From the NCBI GenBank assembly GCA_965229355.1, contig OZ245869.1, forward strand, positions 1 to 64,000: a DNA stretch of 64,000 bases, in the 5' to 3' direction. A program made the position numbers and the translations under genes. Source of the DNA: GCA-2737725 sp965229355. GTDB taxonomy: Bacteria; Pseudomonadota; Alphaproteobacteria; Rhodospirillales; Rhodospirillaceae. Below the pieces are notes generated by a model. The model searched no databases, had not been told where the DNA came from, and saw only the letters and a program-made list of their open reading frames with translations. Shown one piece after another: positions 25,970 through 34,110 of this stretch; position 1 is the stretch's first letter; each line of letters starts with the position of its first letter.

Positions 25970-27382
25970 ATGCCTAAGAAAATCCATCTGTCTGACAACC
26001 GCTTGTTCCCCGCCGAGCCCGGCATTCGCGGCATTGCGCGGCGCTTGTATGCGGCAACCCAAGACTTGCCAATCATCAGCCCGCACGGACATACGGACCC
26101 TGCCTGGTTTGCGACGAACGAACCCTTTGCCAACGCCACCGATTTGCTGTTGGCCCCAGACCATTACCTCTACCGCATGCTCTATAGCCAAGGCATTGCG
26201 CTGGATGATTTGCGGGTGCCATCGCGCAAAGGTGAAAGTAAAACCGATCCGCGCAAGGCCTGGCGATTGTTTGCCGAACACTTTTATCTGTTTCGCGGTA
26301 CGCCCTCGTGGTTATGGCTGAACCACGTGTTCGCAGAGGTGTTTGGGTTTGAAGATGTTTTATGCAGCGAAAATGCGGATGCGTATTTTGATGGCATCAG
26401 TGCGGCGTTAGCGAAACCCGAATTCAAACCACGCGCGTTGTTTGAACGCTTTAATATTGAAGCAATCGCCACGACCGAGGGGCCAAACGACCCACTGATT
26501 CACCACGCTTCAATCAAAGCCAGCAAATGGAAAGGCCGGGTGATCACCACCTACCGCCCCGACCCGGTGATCGACCCCGAGCATGAGATGTTCACCGAAG
26601 CATTGGCTACGTTTGGCGACATCACAAAAGAAAATGTTCTGACATGGACCGGATATTTGAATGGCCACCGCAATCGCCGTGCGTTCTTTAAAGCACATGG
26701 TGCGACCGCCACAGACCATGGCCATATCAGCGCACGCACAGCAGATTTGGATAGCGCTGACGCCGAGCGCTTGTTTGAGAAAATTTTGTCGCGCAAATTT
26801 TCACCCGACGAAGCTGATCTGTTCCGGGGCCAGATGCTGACCGAAATGGCGCGGATGAGTATGGATGACGGGCTGGTGATGCAAATTCACCCAGGCGCTT
26901 ATCGCAACCATAACCAGCCCATCTTTGATGCCTATGGGCGCGACAAAGGGGCTGATGTGCCGCACGGCACCGAATACATCAAAGCTTTACGTCCGCTGCT
27001 CAATCGCTTTGGCAATGAAAAGGGGCTGACCATCATTGTCTTCACGTTAGATGAAACCAGCTATGCACGTGAGTTAGCGCCACTCGCGGGCCATTACCCT
27101 GCCTTAAAACTTGGCCCGGCGTGGTGGTTCCACGATAGCCCCGAAGGCATGATGCGCTTTCGCGAGCAAACCACAGAAACCGCAGGCTTCTACAATACTG
27201 TAGGCTTTAACGATGATACGCGGGCGTTCCTGTCAATTCCTGCACGTCACGATGTGGCACGCCGCATTGACGCAAGTTTTTTGGCGCGCCTTGTGGCCGA
27301 GCACCGTATGGATGAAGACGATGCACACGCGGTGGCCATTGACCTGGCCTACAATCTGCCGAAGCGCGCATACAAACTTTAG
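25970..27382 (+). CDS. uxaC: Glucuronate/galacturonate isomerase UxaC
   Basis: 470 residues from ATG 25970 (the GTG at 25952 is less likely). Marks of UxaC: LSDNRLFPAEP start, ISPHGHTDPAWFA with the metal-binding HxH, YRMLYSQGI, WLWLNHVFAEVFGF, IATTEGPNDPL, RPDPVIDPEH, MQIHPGAYRNHN, and PAWWFHDSPEGM near the end. It isomerises D-glucuronate to D-fructuronate, or D-galacturonate to D-tagaturonate, the first step for UxuB and UxaA next door. The stop overlaps the convergent acyl-CoA dehydrogenase stop by four bases. Confidence 0.94.
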   Translation: MPKKIHLSDNRLFPAEPGIRGIARRLYAATQDLPIISPHGHTDPAWFATNEPFANATDLLLAPDHYLYRMLYSQGIALDDLRVPSRKGESKTDPRKAWRLFAEHFYLFRGTPSWLWLNHVFAEVFGFEDVLCSENADAYFDGISAALAKPEFKPRALFERFNIEAIATTEGPNDPLIHHASIKASKWKGRVITTYRPDPVIDPEHEMFTEALATFGDITKENVLTWTGYLNGHRNRRAFFKAHGATATDHGHISARTADLDSADAERLFEKILSRKFSPDEADLFRGQMLTEMARMSMDDGLVMQIHPGAYRNHNQPIFDAYGRDKGADVPHGTEYIKALRPLLNRFGNEKGLTIIVFTLDETSYARELAPLAGHYPALKLGPAWWFHDSPEGMMRFREQTTETAGFYNTVGFNDDTRAFLSIPARHDVARRIDASFLARLVAEHRMDEDDAHAVAIDLAYNLPKRAYKL

Positions 27383-28560
27383 AGTTTGAGTTGGCGTGCG
27401 GTTAAATCTTTCAAGATTTCCTCAGCGCCGCCTGCAATGGCAAACGTGCGCGCTTGCTGTGCAATCAGTTGCAATCGTGACGGCGTATTGTACGAAGCCC
27501 CTGCCTTGATATGCAGCGCTGTGTCTGCACAATACTTCAGTGCTTCCGTTGCCTCGATCTTCAGCAACGACAAATCAGCAATAGGCGCCTTGCCCTGGCC
27601 GAACTGCCACACGCACCGATCCATGTACGCATAGGCCACGTTTATTTTGCGGACCATATCGACAATTTGATGCCGCACGGCTTGATGATCCGCCAAGCGC
27701 TTGCCGAACGTTTGGCGCTCTTTGGCCCAGGCGATTGTTTCCGCTGTGGCGGCGCGCGCCAACGCTAACATGGCGGCAATACCACTGAAGCGCTCGGTGT
27801 TCAGTTGCGCGCCTAACGATAAAAATCCTTCGTTCTCTTTACCGATGAGATGACTAACCGGCACCACGACATCTTTAAAATTCAATGTCCCGATGTTGGC
27901 GTTGTACCAACCCAAGCCTGGTGCAGGTGTTCGGGTCACACCAGCCTGCCGCAAATCGACCCACAGTAATGATAACCCACCAATGCCTGGGCCGCCGGTC
28001 CGCGCCACCACCAACGCCACATCGGCGCGCATGGCCGACGAAATCAGCGCCTTGGCACCATTCAATATATATGTGTCACCTTTGCGTTCGGCTGTGGTTT
28101 GGAAACTCGCAACATCAGAGCCGCCCGTGGGCTCGGTGACGGCGAATGCAGTTTTCAACTCCCCCGCCAACACGGGCTTCATGTATTTGGCAATCACGCT
28201 CGGTTGGCCATAGGCCATAACGGGCGGCAGCGCGATGGAGTATGTGGCGAGGTCGCAGTAAACCAAACCTGAGCCATGCCGGTGGAACTCTTCGGCTAAG
28301 ATGATGCGATGATAAAGGTCAGCGTTTTCCAACACGCCGCCGTATTCGGGAGCGAAGCCCATGCCGAATACGCCAGCACTGACTGCCTTTTGATACAGCG
28401 CATCGGGGAACGTACCCGTGTGTTCCCACGCGCTTAAGTGGGGCGTGATCTCAGCATCGATGAAGGCGCGCAATTTATCGCGCCATGATGTGTGTTCAGG
28501 TTTTAAGAAGGGGCTAGGTGGGCGCAGTGCATCAAACTCAGCCGCAGAAATATCTACCAT
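27379..28560 (-). CDS. Acyl-CoA dehydrogenase family protein
   Basis: 393 residues with the complete fold: helical N-terminal domain (WRDKLRAFIDAEITPHLSAWE), FAVTEPTGGSDVASFQTTAERKG in the FAD/substrate loop, the central beta domain, and the C-terminal helical domain (AWAKERQTFGKRLADHQAVRHQIVDM). The catalytic Glu of this family sits in the final helices. Here GGAEEILKDLTARQL is the conserved end, which leaves two candidate Glu. The substrate chain is unknown. It is a single gene without obvious partners. Confidence 0.9.
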   Translation of the reverse strand: MVDISAAEFDALRPPSPFLKPEHTSWRDKLRAFIDAEITPHLSAWEHTGTFPDALYQKAVSAGVFGMGFAPEYGGVLENADLYHRIILAEEFHRHGSGLVYCDLATYSIALPPVMAYGQPSVIAKYMKPVLAGELKTAFAVTEPTGGSDVASFQTTAERKGDTYILNGAKALISSAMRADVALVVARTGGPGIGGLSLLWVDLRQAGVTRTPAPGLGWYNANIGTLNFKDVVVPVSHLIGKENEGFLSLGAQLNTERFSGIAAMLALARAATAETIAWAKERQTFGKRLADHQAVRHQIVDMVRKINVAYAYMDRCVWQFGQGKAPIADLSLLKIEATEALKYCADTALHIKAGASYNTPSRLQLIAQQARTFAIAGGAEEILKDLTARQLKL

Positions 28561-28608
28561 GTCCGCCCCCGCGCGAATTGTCAGGCGCGTATGTTACGGC
28601 GCTTTTCT

Positions 28609-29658
28609 TTAGGGGAGGAAGTACAAATCCGCCGGGTACAGCTTTGCGCGATCATTCTCGGCAATGATTGTTGAAATCGAGCTCGCACCGTGACCAATCA
28701 CCACGGGCACGCCATTGCGCTCTTTGCCAGCTTTTTCGACCGTCGCCCAATCCACATCCTGCACATCGTGTGCTTTGGCGAACGCTTCGACTTTCGCTTT
28801 TAAGTCTGCAGGCGGCTCTGGGTCATAAGCCGCATTGATTTCGATGGCTTCGGATTGCAGCAAACTGGGGTGCACTTCCAAATAGACATCGCCGTTATGA
28901 ACAGCCAGCGCGAGTTCCTGATTCACGATATGCACCTTAGTGCCGATGGGCACAATCTCCGACAGGCGCTGAATATCTTCGGGGTACAGCTGAATACAGC
29001 CGTGGCTAACCGCGCGGCCGATGCCATCAGGCTGGTTCGTGCCGTGAATAAGATACTGCGGCCAATCCAGATAGAAGGCGAATTTGCCTAACGGGTTATC
29101 GCGACCCGGCGGCACAGCACCCGGCAAGCTTTTATCTTTTGCGCGGATCGACGGCGGCGGATACCACGTGGGCAGGTGCTGAGAGCGTACAATTTTGGCA
29201 ACACCTTCCGGTGTAGCGCTATTCATGGTGCCAATTGCAACCGGGAACGTTTCAACGCGGCGCTGTCCATCCGCATCAGCTTTAGGGAAATAGAACATGC
29301 GGCGCGCTGCAACGTTTAGCACAATGCCCTCATGCGGCGCTTCAGGCAGCACGTGCATGCCCGGCACCGTCACCAACGTACCATTGCCTGGAAGCCACGC
29401 ATTGACATCACTGTTCACGGCCATCAATTCAGTGTAACCCACGCCATTGGCGCGGGCGACATCCATCAACGTCTGATCGGCTGTCGTGGATTGTGATGAG
29501 ATATGACCAACAACAGTTGTGTCATCGCTGAAGGGAAACTCAGCCGCTTGTGCGTGTATCGCGAAGAGTGCAGCAACACATACGGCAGTAAAAGCCGAAA
29601 ACCCTTGCCTTGGGCGGGTTACGCCCAAGACAGGGTTATCGTTTGCATTCGCGTTCAT
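28609..29658 (-). CDS. L,D-transpeptidase (YkuD) with LysM-like N-terminus
   Basis: 349 residues. An N-terminal membrane signal (about 20-39, ending HAQA) is followed by a LysM-like stretch (DQTLMDVARANGVGYTELMAVN) and the YkuD domain. The catalytic motif is IHGTNQPDGIGRAVSHGCIQLYPEDI, with the Cys in SHGC. It forms 3-3 peptidoglycan cross-links or attaches proteins to peptidoglycan in the periplasm. An extra C-terminal part (about 255-349) has no recognised domain. Start ATG 29658 (TTG 29664 is the alternative). The upstream gene codes for an alanine-zipper lipoprotein, which fits an envelope role. Confidence 0.9.
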   Translation of the reverse strand: MNANANDNPVLGVTRPRQGFSAFTAVCVAALFAIHAQAAEFPFSDDTTVVGHISSQSTTADQTLMDVARANGVGYTELMAVNSDVNAWLPGNGTLVTVPGMHVLPEAPHEGIVLNVAARRMFYFPKADADGQRRVETFPVAIGTMNSATPEGVAKIVRSQHLPTWYPPPSIRAKDKSLPGAVPPGRDNPLGKFAFYLDWPQYLIHGTNQPDGIGRAVSHGCIQLYPEDIQRLSEIVPIGTKVHIVNQELALAVHNGDVYLEVHPSLLQSEAIEINAAYDPEPPADLKAKVEAFAKAHDVQDVDWATVEKAGKERNGVPVVIGHGASSISTIIAENDRAKLYPADLYFLP

Positions 29659-29678
29659 GATCAACGCGATACTAAAGC

Positions 29679-29960
29679 TTACCGTTCTTTACGTAAGTTG
29701 CGCTGATAAGAACGTTCAAACTTCTCATCAACCGCACGCACATCGCGTTGGGCGGCTTGCGCGGCGCTCAAAGCTTGGTCGGACGTTGAAATAGCACGGT
29801 CAGCTTTGGCGTTAGCCGAATTGGCTGTGGCAATGGCTTGGTCGGCTTTTGCTTCAGCGCGTTCAGCGGTAGTGATGGCGCGGTTGACTTCTTCACGGGT
29901 TGCGCAACCCGCCAAAGCGACAACACCAACGCCCACGAGCAGGACTTTCTTCAACAACAT
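29679..29960 (-). CDS. Alanine-zipper outer membrane lipoprotein (Lpp/OprI-like)
   Basis: 93 residues. The signal ends in the lipobox ALAGC. The mature part is one long helix with Ala at regular heptad positions (AERAEAKADQAIATANSANAKADRAI), as in alanine-zipper lipoproteins that form trimeric coiled coils. The C-terminus ends RNLRKER rather than the peptidoglycan-linking Lys of Lpp, so covalent attachment is not assured. GAGGAG before ATG 29960 fixes the start. The next gene on the same strand, an L,D-transpeptidase of the enzyme class that links such lipoproteins, lies 20 bp away. Confidence 0.85.
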   Translation of the reverse strand: MLLKKVLLVGVGVVALAGCATREEVNRAITTAERAEAKADQAIATANSANAKADRAISTSDQALSAAQAAQRDVRAVDEKFERSYQRNLRKER

Positions 29961-30180
29961 TCGGCATCTCCTCAAAGGTGAGTGTTCGACAAATTGGGCC
30001 GCGCGCTTCTGCACTCAAAAAAACAGATCAAAGAATGCATTGTCGATACGGCATGTCACTCAACGTAAAAGGTGACACAAAGTTTATGAAAATTTTTAGC
30101 AAACAATGGATTATTCGCGGGTGCATCGCATGCATGGAACCTTTTACAGGGCTGCCCGTTATACTTTGTTGCCTGCATAC

Positions 30181-30213
30181 AAAAAGGCGGCCCCGCAGGC
30201 GGGCCGCCTTTTT
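30181..30213 (-). terminator. Terminator of the PRC-barrel gene
   Basis: A long GC stem (aaaggcggcccc / gggccgcctt type) has T on both outer sides when read on either strand. It lies 24 bp after the leftward PRC-barrel stop. Confidence 0.85.
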
Positions 30214-30236
30214 AAAAGATCAATAAAAACTATGGC

Positions 30237-30755
30237 TTAGATGCCATCACGGAACACGGTACCGCGCCATTTCACATCTTTAAACTTATATTCCGGCAGG
30301 CCTTTCAGCTGCTCTTTGGTCATCGCGGTGCGAACATATGTGCCATCCTGGCTGACGGAAATATCGTTCCAAGCAATAGCAACTTCGCGTTCACCTACGC
30401 CCAAAAAGCCGCCGATACCTACAATCACGCTGACAATCTTGCCGTTTTTATCAACGTAAATCGAGTTGATATCGCCAATCTTTTCGTCCGCTGCGTTTTT
30501 CACGCTATGGCCGATCAACTTGTCCATATCTACTGCAGTTGCGGTCTTGGTGGCGAGGTCAGCTGATTTGGCAGGGTTGGTGGTGGCTTGCGCCAAAACC
30601 AACGGGCGCAGTTTGGACGGACGCGCACTCTCCGTGCTGGCATCTGCCATCACATAACGCTGGGTGAGTGATGTCGGCAGGGCCTGCGCTGTTGAAGCCA
30701 CGGCGGCAATAGAGGCCGCACCGGCAACTAGATAAACAAAGCGGCTATTCAGCAT
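30237..30755 (-). CDS. Secreted PRC-barrel domain protein, GSR-controlled
   Basis: 172 residues. Signal peptide (1-25), a linker, then a PRC-barrel (about 75-150): MDKLIGHSVKNAADEKIGDINSIYVDKNGKIVSVIVGIGGFLGVGEREVAIAW. PRC-barrel proteins of this type are frequent members of alphaproteobacterial stress regulons. Their molecular job is unsettled. GAGGAG precedes ATG 30755. A perfect sigma-EcfG promoter stands at 30816-30840, oriented into this gene. It shares the LGVGE turn with the cytoplasmic PRC-barrel at 43822. Confidence 0.9.
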   Translation of the reverse strand: MLNSRFVYLVAGAASIAAVASTAQALPTSLTQRYVMADASTESARPSKLRPLVLAQATTNPAKSADLATKTATAVDMDKLIGHSVKNAADEKIGDINSIYVDKNGKIVSVIVGIGGFLGVGEREVAIAWNDISVSQDGTYVRTAMTKEQLKGLPEYKFKDVKWRGTVFRDGI

Positions 30756-30815
30756 GGGTGCTCTCCTCAGAGATCTTTGTTTGCGTGCGGTATTACAAAC
30801 CGCTCATGTCACCTA

Positions 30816-30840
30816 AACGCTGTGTTTGTCAGGCGGTTCC
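30816..30840 (-). promoter_or_regulatory. Perfect sigma-EcfG promoter for the PRC-barrel gene
   Basis: On the minus strand it reads GGAAC-N16-CGTT: GTTCC at 30836-30840 and AACG at 30816-30819 on the plus strand. It matches the published alphaproteobacterial GSR consensus exactly. Transcription start is expected near 30808, 53 bp before the gene. Confidence 0.82.
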
Positions 30841-30908
30841 GCAAGTTTCCGGTATCAACCGCGAATACCTTATTGTTGCCACGTGGTTTTCAGAATGCGG
30901 CGGAAACA

Positions 30909-30933
30909 GGAACAAATCCGAAAACACGACGTT
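30909..30933 (+). promoter_or_regulatory. Perfect sigma-EcfG promoter for the methyltransferase-HDO operon
   Basis: GGAAC at 30909-30913, exactly 16 bp, CGTT at 30930-30933. Transcription start is expected near 30941, leaving a leader of about 48 bases. It diverges from the promoter at 30816-30840, so one short region drives two GSR transcripts. Confidence 0.82.
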
Positions 30934-30988
30934 ATACGATCTCTCATTTTATCTGCTTTTTGGCATTTGATGCGCGAAGGGGACCGCC

Positions 30989-31975
30989 ATGAAATCCACC
31001 GTGCTTGACCGTTTAAGTGAGTCTGCTGCTTCGCCTGCTGTCTTGTTCGATGAGCGCGATATGGCGCTATTGGCCCTCGGCCAATATTTGCGCGATCACA
31101 ATTATGATTTCACGACAGTGACACCGGAAACGCACCGCTGTGTTCTCAAACGCAAAATCCAACCCGCATATACAGAGTTGCGCGATATTTTTGGCTGGAC
31201 GCGCCCGTTCCGTTTAAAGGCATTACCTGAAGATTTACGGAAACTGTTAAAGACAGCTCAAATTGTGGTGCAAAATGGCGCCCTCGCCAAAAGTGCGGTG
31301 CGCTATTCAACATCAGGTAGCAATTTATTTGTACACTCAGGCTATCCCACCGTCGAAAGCGACGCAGTGTTCTTTGGGCCTGATACCTATCGTTTTTTGC
31401 AGTTCATCAGCAATGCCACATGCGGTCATACGCCGCGCTCGATTGTTGATATCGGTGCAGGTAGTGGAGCCGCAGCTATTCATTTATCGCGCCTGTTCCC
31501 TCATGCTGATGTTATTGCGACAGATATTAATGACGCAGCACTTCGTTTCACGGCATTAAATGCCGCACTCAATGGCGCACCAATGATTGATGTGCGTTAC
31601 AGCGATATCGCCAGTCACATTTCGAATGATACAGACTTGATTGTTGCAAACCCGCCTTACTTGGTTGATGCCGGTGCGCGACGGTACCGTCATGGCGGCG
31701 GCGCGACAGGCTCGGATTTATCGTTGCGCATCATAAAAGAAGCAGCTCCGCGCCTGTCTAAGAATGGGCAACTGTTGCTTTATACCGGCACGGCCATCAT
31801 CGATGGCCGCGATAATTTTAAAATTCAGGCTGAAAGAGCATTGCGCGGTACACCATGGCAAATTCGTGAGTATCGCGAACTTGATCCCGATGTTTTTGGC
31901 GAAGAATTGAACAATCCACCCTATCAGGCCGTTGATCGTATTGCAGTTGTCGGAGTGACAATTGTTGAAAGATAG
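30989..31975 (+). CDS. Class I SAM-dependent methyltransferase (HemK/PrmC-like NPPY type)
   Basis: 328 residues. A helical N-terminal domain (1-130) has no recognised family. The Rossmann domain has motif I SIVDIGAGSGAAAIHLS (about 150-166), ATDIND, and motif IV DLIVANPPYLVD, the NPPY form used to methylate amide or amino nitrogen in PrmC, RlmF and N6-adenine enzymes. The larger N-terminal part differs from PrmC, so a small-molecule or protein nitrogen is a fair guess. GGGGA lies before the ATG. Next gene, 30 bp on, is a diiron oxygenase. Both follow a perfect sigma-EcfG promoter. Confidence 0.82.
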   Translation: MKSTVLDRLSESAASPAVLFDERDMALLALGQYLRDHNYDFTTVTPETHRCVLKRKIQPAYTELRDIFGWTRPFRLKALPEDLRKLLKTAQIVVQNGALAKSAVRYSTSGSNLFVHSGYPTVESDAVFFGPDTYRFLQFISNATCGHTPRSIVDIGAGSGAAAIHLSRLFPHADVIATDINDAALRFTALNAALNGAPMIDVRYSDIASHISNDTDLIVANPPYLVDAGARRYRHGGGATGSDLSLRIIKEAAPRLSKNGQLLLYTGTAIIDGRDNFKIQAERALRGTPWQIREYRELDPDVFGEELNNPPYQAVDRIAVVGVTIVER

Positions 31976-32005
31976 AGGCACTCCAAGATAAAGGGCTTTG
32001 AGACG

Positions 32006-32911
32006 ATGAATTTTTCACCACGCGCATTGCAAGCCGATACATCGACGACAACAGACAGCGCGCACTTCGTTACATTGCATCAATCCTTGGCTGCATTTAA
32101 TGCGCAGCGCCTAAGCCCCACCTTACCCGATGCTGATCCTTCCGCGCGCATCCGTGCTGACGCAAAGATAGTGCACATGGAAGCCGCATGGCTGAGGCAA
32201 GAACGCCACCGCCAAGCTGTGCATGCCATGAATGTGCCCACAGAGCCGGATACGTTTGTCGCTTGGTTTGAAACGTTGCGCGAAGCAGGCCCAGGTCAGA
32301 ACGATCCACTCTTTCCATTCTTGGCAGAGCAGGCTTCGCTAGAACAAATGCGTTGGTTTCTTGCGCAAGAGATCAGCGGTGAAGCAGGCTTTGATGACTT
32401 AGTCGCACTCACTCAAGTTCGTATGCCGCAGCAGGCCAAACTAGAACTCGCCCGCAATTACTGGGATGAAATGGGCCGTGGCAACCCAAAGGGTATGCAC
32501 GGCCCTATGCTGTCGTATCTGGCTGATGCGCTGAATGTGCAGCCGCTGGTGGATGATACAGTGTGGGAAGCGACTGCCCTGAACAACCTGATGGTGGGGT
32601 TAGCCGCCACGCGCAGTTATGCCTATCACGCTCTTGGCGCTTTGGGTGTCATCGAGCTGACTGCACCAGGCCGTTCGAAATTAGTGAGTGCAGGTTTGCG
32701 CCGCTTGGGGGTTGATCCGCAAGCGCGCCACTATTTCGATTTGCATGCGACGTTAGACGTAAAACACTCTGAAGCGTGGAACCGCGAAGTGTTTCATTCT
32801 ATTGTCAAAGACAACCCCGCCACGGCATCGGCAATTGCTGAAGGTGCTTTAATGCGCCTCTACAGTGGCCAGCGCTGCTTCGCACGCTATCGACGTGAGT
32901 TCAAAATATAA
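32006..32911 (+). CDS. Heme-oxygenase-like diiron oxygenase (HDO; iron-containing redox enzyme family)
   Basis: 301 residues, all-helical, PF14518-like. A full set of likely iron ligands can be read: E122 (AQEISGEA), E155 and H165 (WDEMGRGNPKGMHG), E217 (GVIELTA), and H247, D251, H254 (LHATLDVKHSEAW). The spacings E-x9-H and H-x3-D-x2-H are, as I recall, those of the N-oxygenating HDO domain of SznF. The family oxidises small molecules (N-oxygenation, decarboxylation, desaturation), and the substrate here is unknown. It is coupled to the methyltransferase upstream, and the second ecfG gene follows after 189 bp without a terminator in between. Confidence 0.82.
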   Translation: MNFSPRALQADTSTTTDSAHFVTLHQSLAAFNAQRLSPTLPDADPSARIRADAKIVHMEAAWLRQERHRQAVHAMNVPTEPDTFVAWFETLREAGPGQNDPLFPFLAEQASLEQMRWFLAQEISGEAGFDDLVALTQVRMPQQAKLELARNYWDEMGRGNPKGMHGPMLSYLADALNVQPLVDDTVWEATALNNLMVGLAATRSYAYHALGALGVIELTAPGRSKLVSAGLRRLGVDPQARHYFDLHATLDVKHSEAWNREVFHSIVKDNPATASAIAEGALMRLYSGQRCFARYRREFKI

Positions 32912-33100
32912 TCCAAACTATGTTTTTGAATGCCATCTGAGAAACCAAAAAGTTTCACAAATATAATTGCAATTCGCGCTGCGCGCGCCCTGAAAGCGCC
33001 ACAAAACAACACCAAAAAAGATCATCCAATAAAGCGATGTTCGCAAAAAAGCGCATATCGATCGTGCGTTTTAAACAAGCTTTCTGAAATGGAGAGGAAC

Positions 33101-33667
33101 ATGTCCAAGACATTTCACGAGATGCTGATCGAAACTTTGCCCCGCTTACGACCTTATGCGGTCATGCTGGCGCAGGACCGATCGCGTGCTGACGACTTGC
33201 TTCAAGAAACAGCGGTGCGCGCACTCAACGCACAGCATCAATTCCAAATCGGCACTAACTTCTCTGCCTGGCTTTACCGAATCCTGCGTAACGAATTTAT
33301 CGACACGGTTCGCAAATCCAAGCGTGTCGGCGTTTCGATTGATGACTTGCCCGAAGCATTGATGTCTTACAACTCTCGCCAAGATGATCAGCTTCTGGTG
33401 CGTGAATTGGCAGAAGCGTTGGGGCAGTTGCCGCAGGCGCAACGTGAAGCCCTTACGCTGGTTTGTGGCAGCGGTTTAAGTTACGAGGAAGCCGCCCAAG
33501 TGATTGGCTGTTCTATGGGCACGATTAAAAGCCGCATCTCACGTGCGCGCCAACAAATGGAGGCGATTGCGTCGGGCACATCCCGGCCACGCTTTCGGCC
33601 CGGAGCCACAAAAGCACCAGCCGCAGCCAAACCAATTACAAATGAGCGACGCGAAATACAGCCGTAA
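33101..33667 (+). CDS. ECF sigma factor, EcfG paralog
   Basis: 188 residues. Region 2 (SRADDLLQETAVRALNAQHQFQIGTNFSAWLYRILRNEFID) and region 4 (LPQAQREALTLVCGSGLSYEEAAQVIGCSMGTIKSRISRARQQM) are very like the EcfG at 38987-39595 in this window. A basic, disordered tail is added (about 155-188). ATG 33101 is fixed by GGAGAGGA. I found no EcfG promoter of its own. It may be read from the GSR operon upstream, which would give positive feedback. It may be released by NepR like EcfG, or it may read the variant GAAAC promoters. Both points are inference. Confidence 0.88.
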   Translation: MSKTFHEMLIETLPRLRPYAVMLAQDRSRADDLLQETAVRALNAQHQFQIGTNFSAWLYRILRNEFIDTVRKSKRVGVSIDDLPEALMSYNSRQDDQLLVRELAEALGQLPQAQREALTLVCGSGLSYEEAAQVIGCSMGTIKSRISRARQQMEAIASGTSRPRFRPGATKAPAAAKPITNERREIQP

Positions 33668-33682
33668 TAAGTTGTAAGAGAC

Positions 33683-33712
33683 AAAAAAGCCCCCGGACAT
33701 CGGGGGCTTTTT
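33683..33712 (+). terminator. Rho-independent terminator after the ecfG paralog
   Basis: Six A, stem agcccccg / cgggggct, then five T. It ends the methyltransferase-HDO-sigma transcription unit. Confidence 0.88.
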
Positions 33713-33766
33713 AACTGAACACTCCGTCGTTCAATTTGCAACGAGATTGGATTTTTTTCCGCGCGC

Positions 33767-33985
33767 TTACCCGCCAGCGCTTAAGGCCAGTATGATGCCC
33801 AACAGTCCGACGACCTGAATGAGACCAATCGCCGTACGGCCCAAAAACGTACCGTAAACAGGCTGCGTCGGATTTAACCGCGCTGCGCGCATCCGCACCA
33901 CTCCGGTGAACCGGTTGAACTGTGTAGGTGTAAAACGACTCACCGCTGCGCGTTGTTCCGGAAATTGACGCGGGCGCAACAGCAT
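33767..33985 (-). CDS. Possible small membrane protein
   Basis: 72 residues from ATG 33985, with one C-terminal membrane helix (AIGLIQVVGLLGIILALSAGG) after a basic, polar N-terminus. There is no Shine-Dalgarno site and no recognised family. It is supported mainly by the well-formed hydrophobic tail and its place between two terminators. It may not be a gene. Confidence 0.35.
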   Translation of the reverse strand: MLLRPRQFPEQRAAVSRFTPTQFNRFTGVVRMRAARLNPTQPVYGTFLGRTAIGLIQVVGLLGIILALSAGG

Positions 33986-34056
33986 CTCAATAGCTTTGGA
34001 TTTATATTCAAAGTTTATGAACCAAGCCCATATCCTGTGATTTTTCACATCTAAAC

Positions 34057-34088
34057 AAAAAGCCGCCAGAACGCACCTGGCGGCTTTT
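34057..34088 (-). terminator. Terminator after the disordered-protein gene
   Basis: Stem AGCCGCCAG / CTGGCGGCT with a seven-base loop. Read leftward it ends in five T. It lies 23 bp after the stop at 34111. Confidence 0.85.
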
Positions 34089-34110
34089 GCTCTCATGTAA
34101 CGATTATGCA

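Noticed and set aside
29663..29688. AGAAC-N17-CGTT, a one-mismatch EcfG-like site before the L,D-transpeptidase
   Set aside because: It lies across the 3' end of the lipoprotein gene, leaves almost no leader before the ATG, and one mismatch in the -35 element is expected by chance several times in the window.
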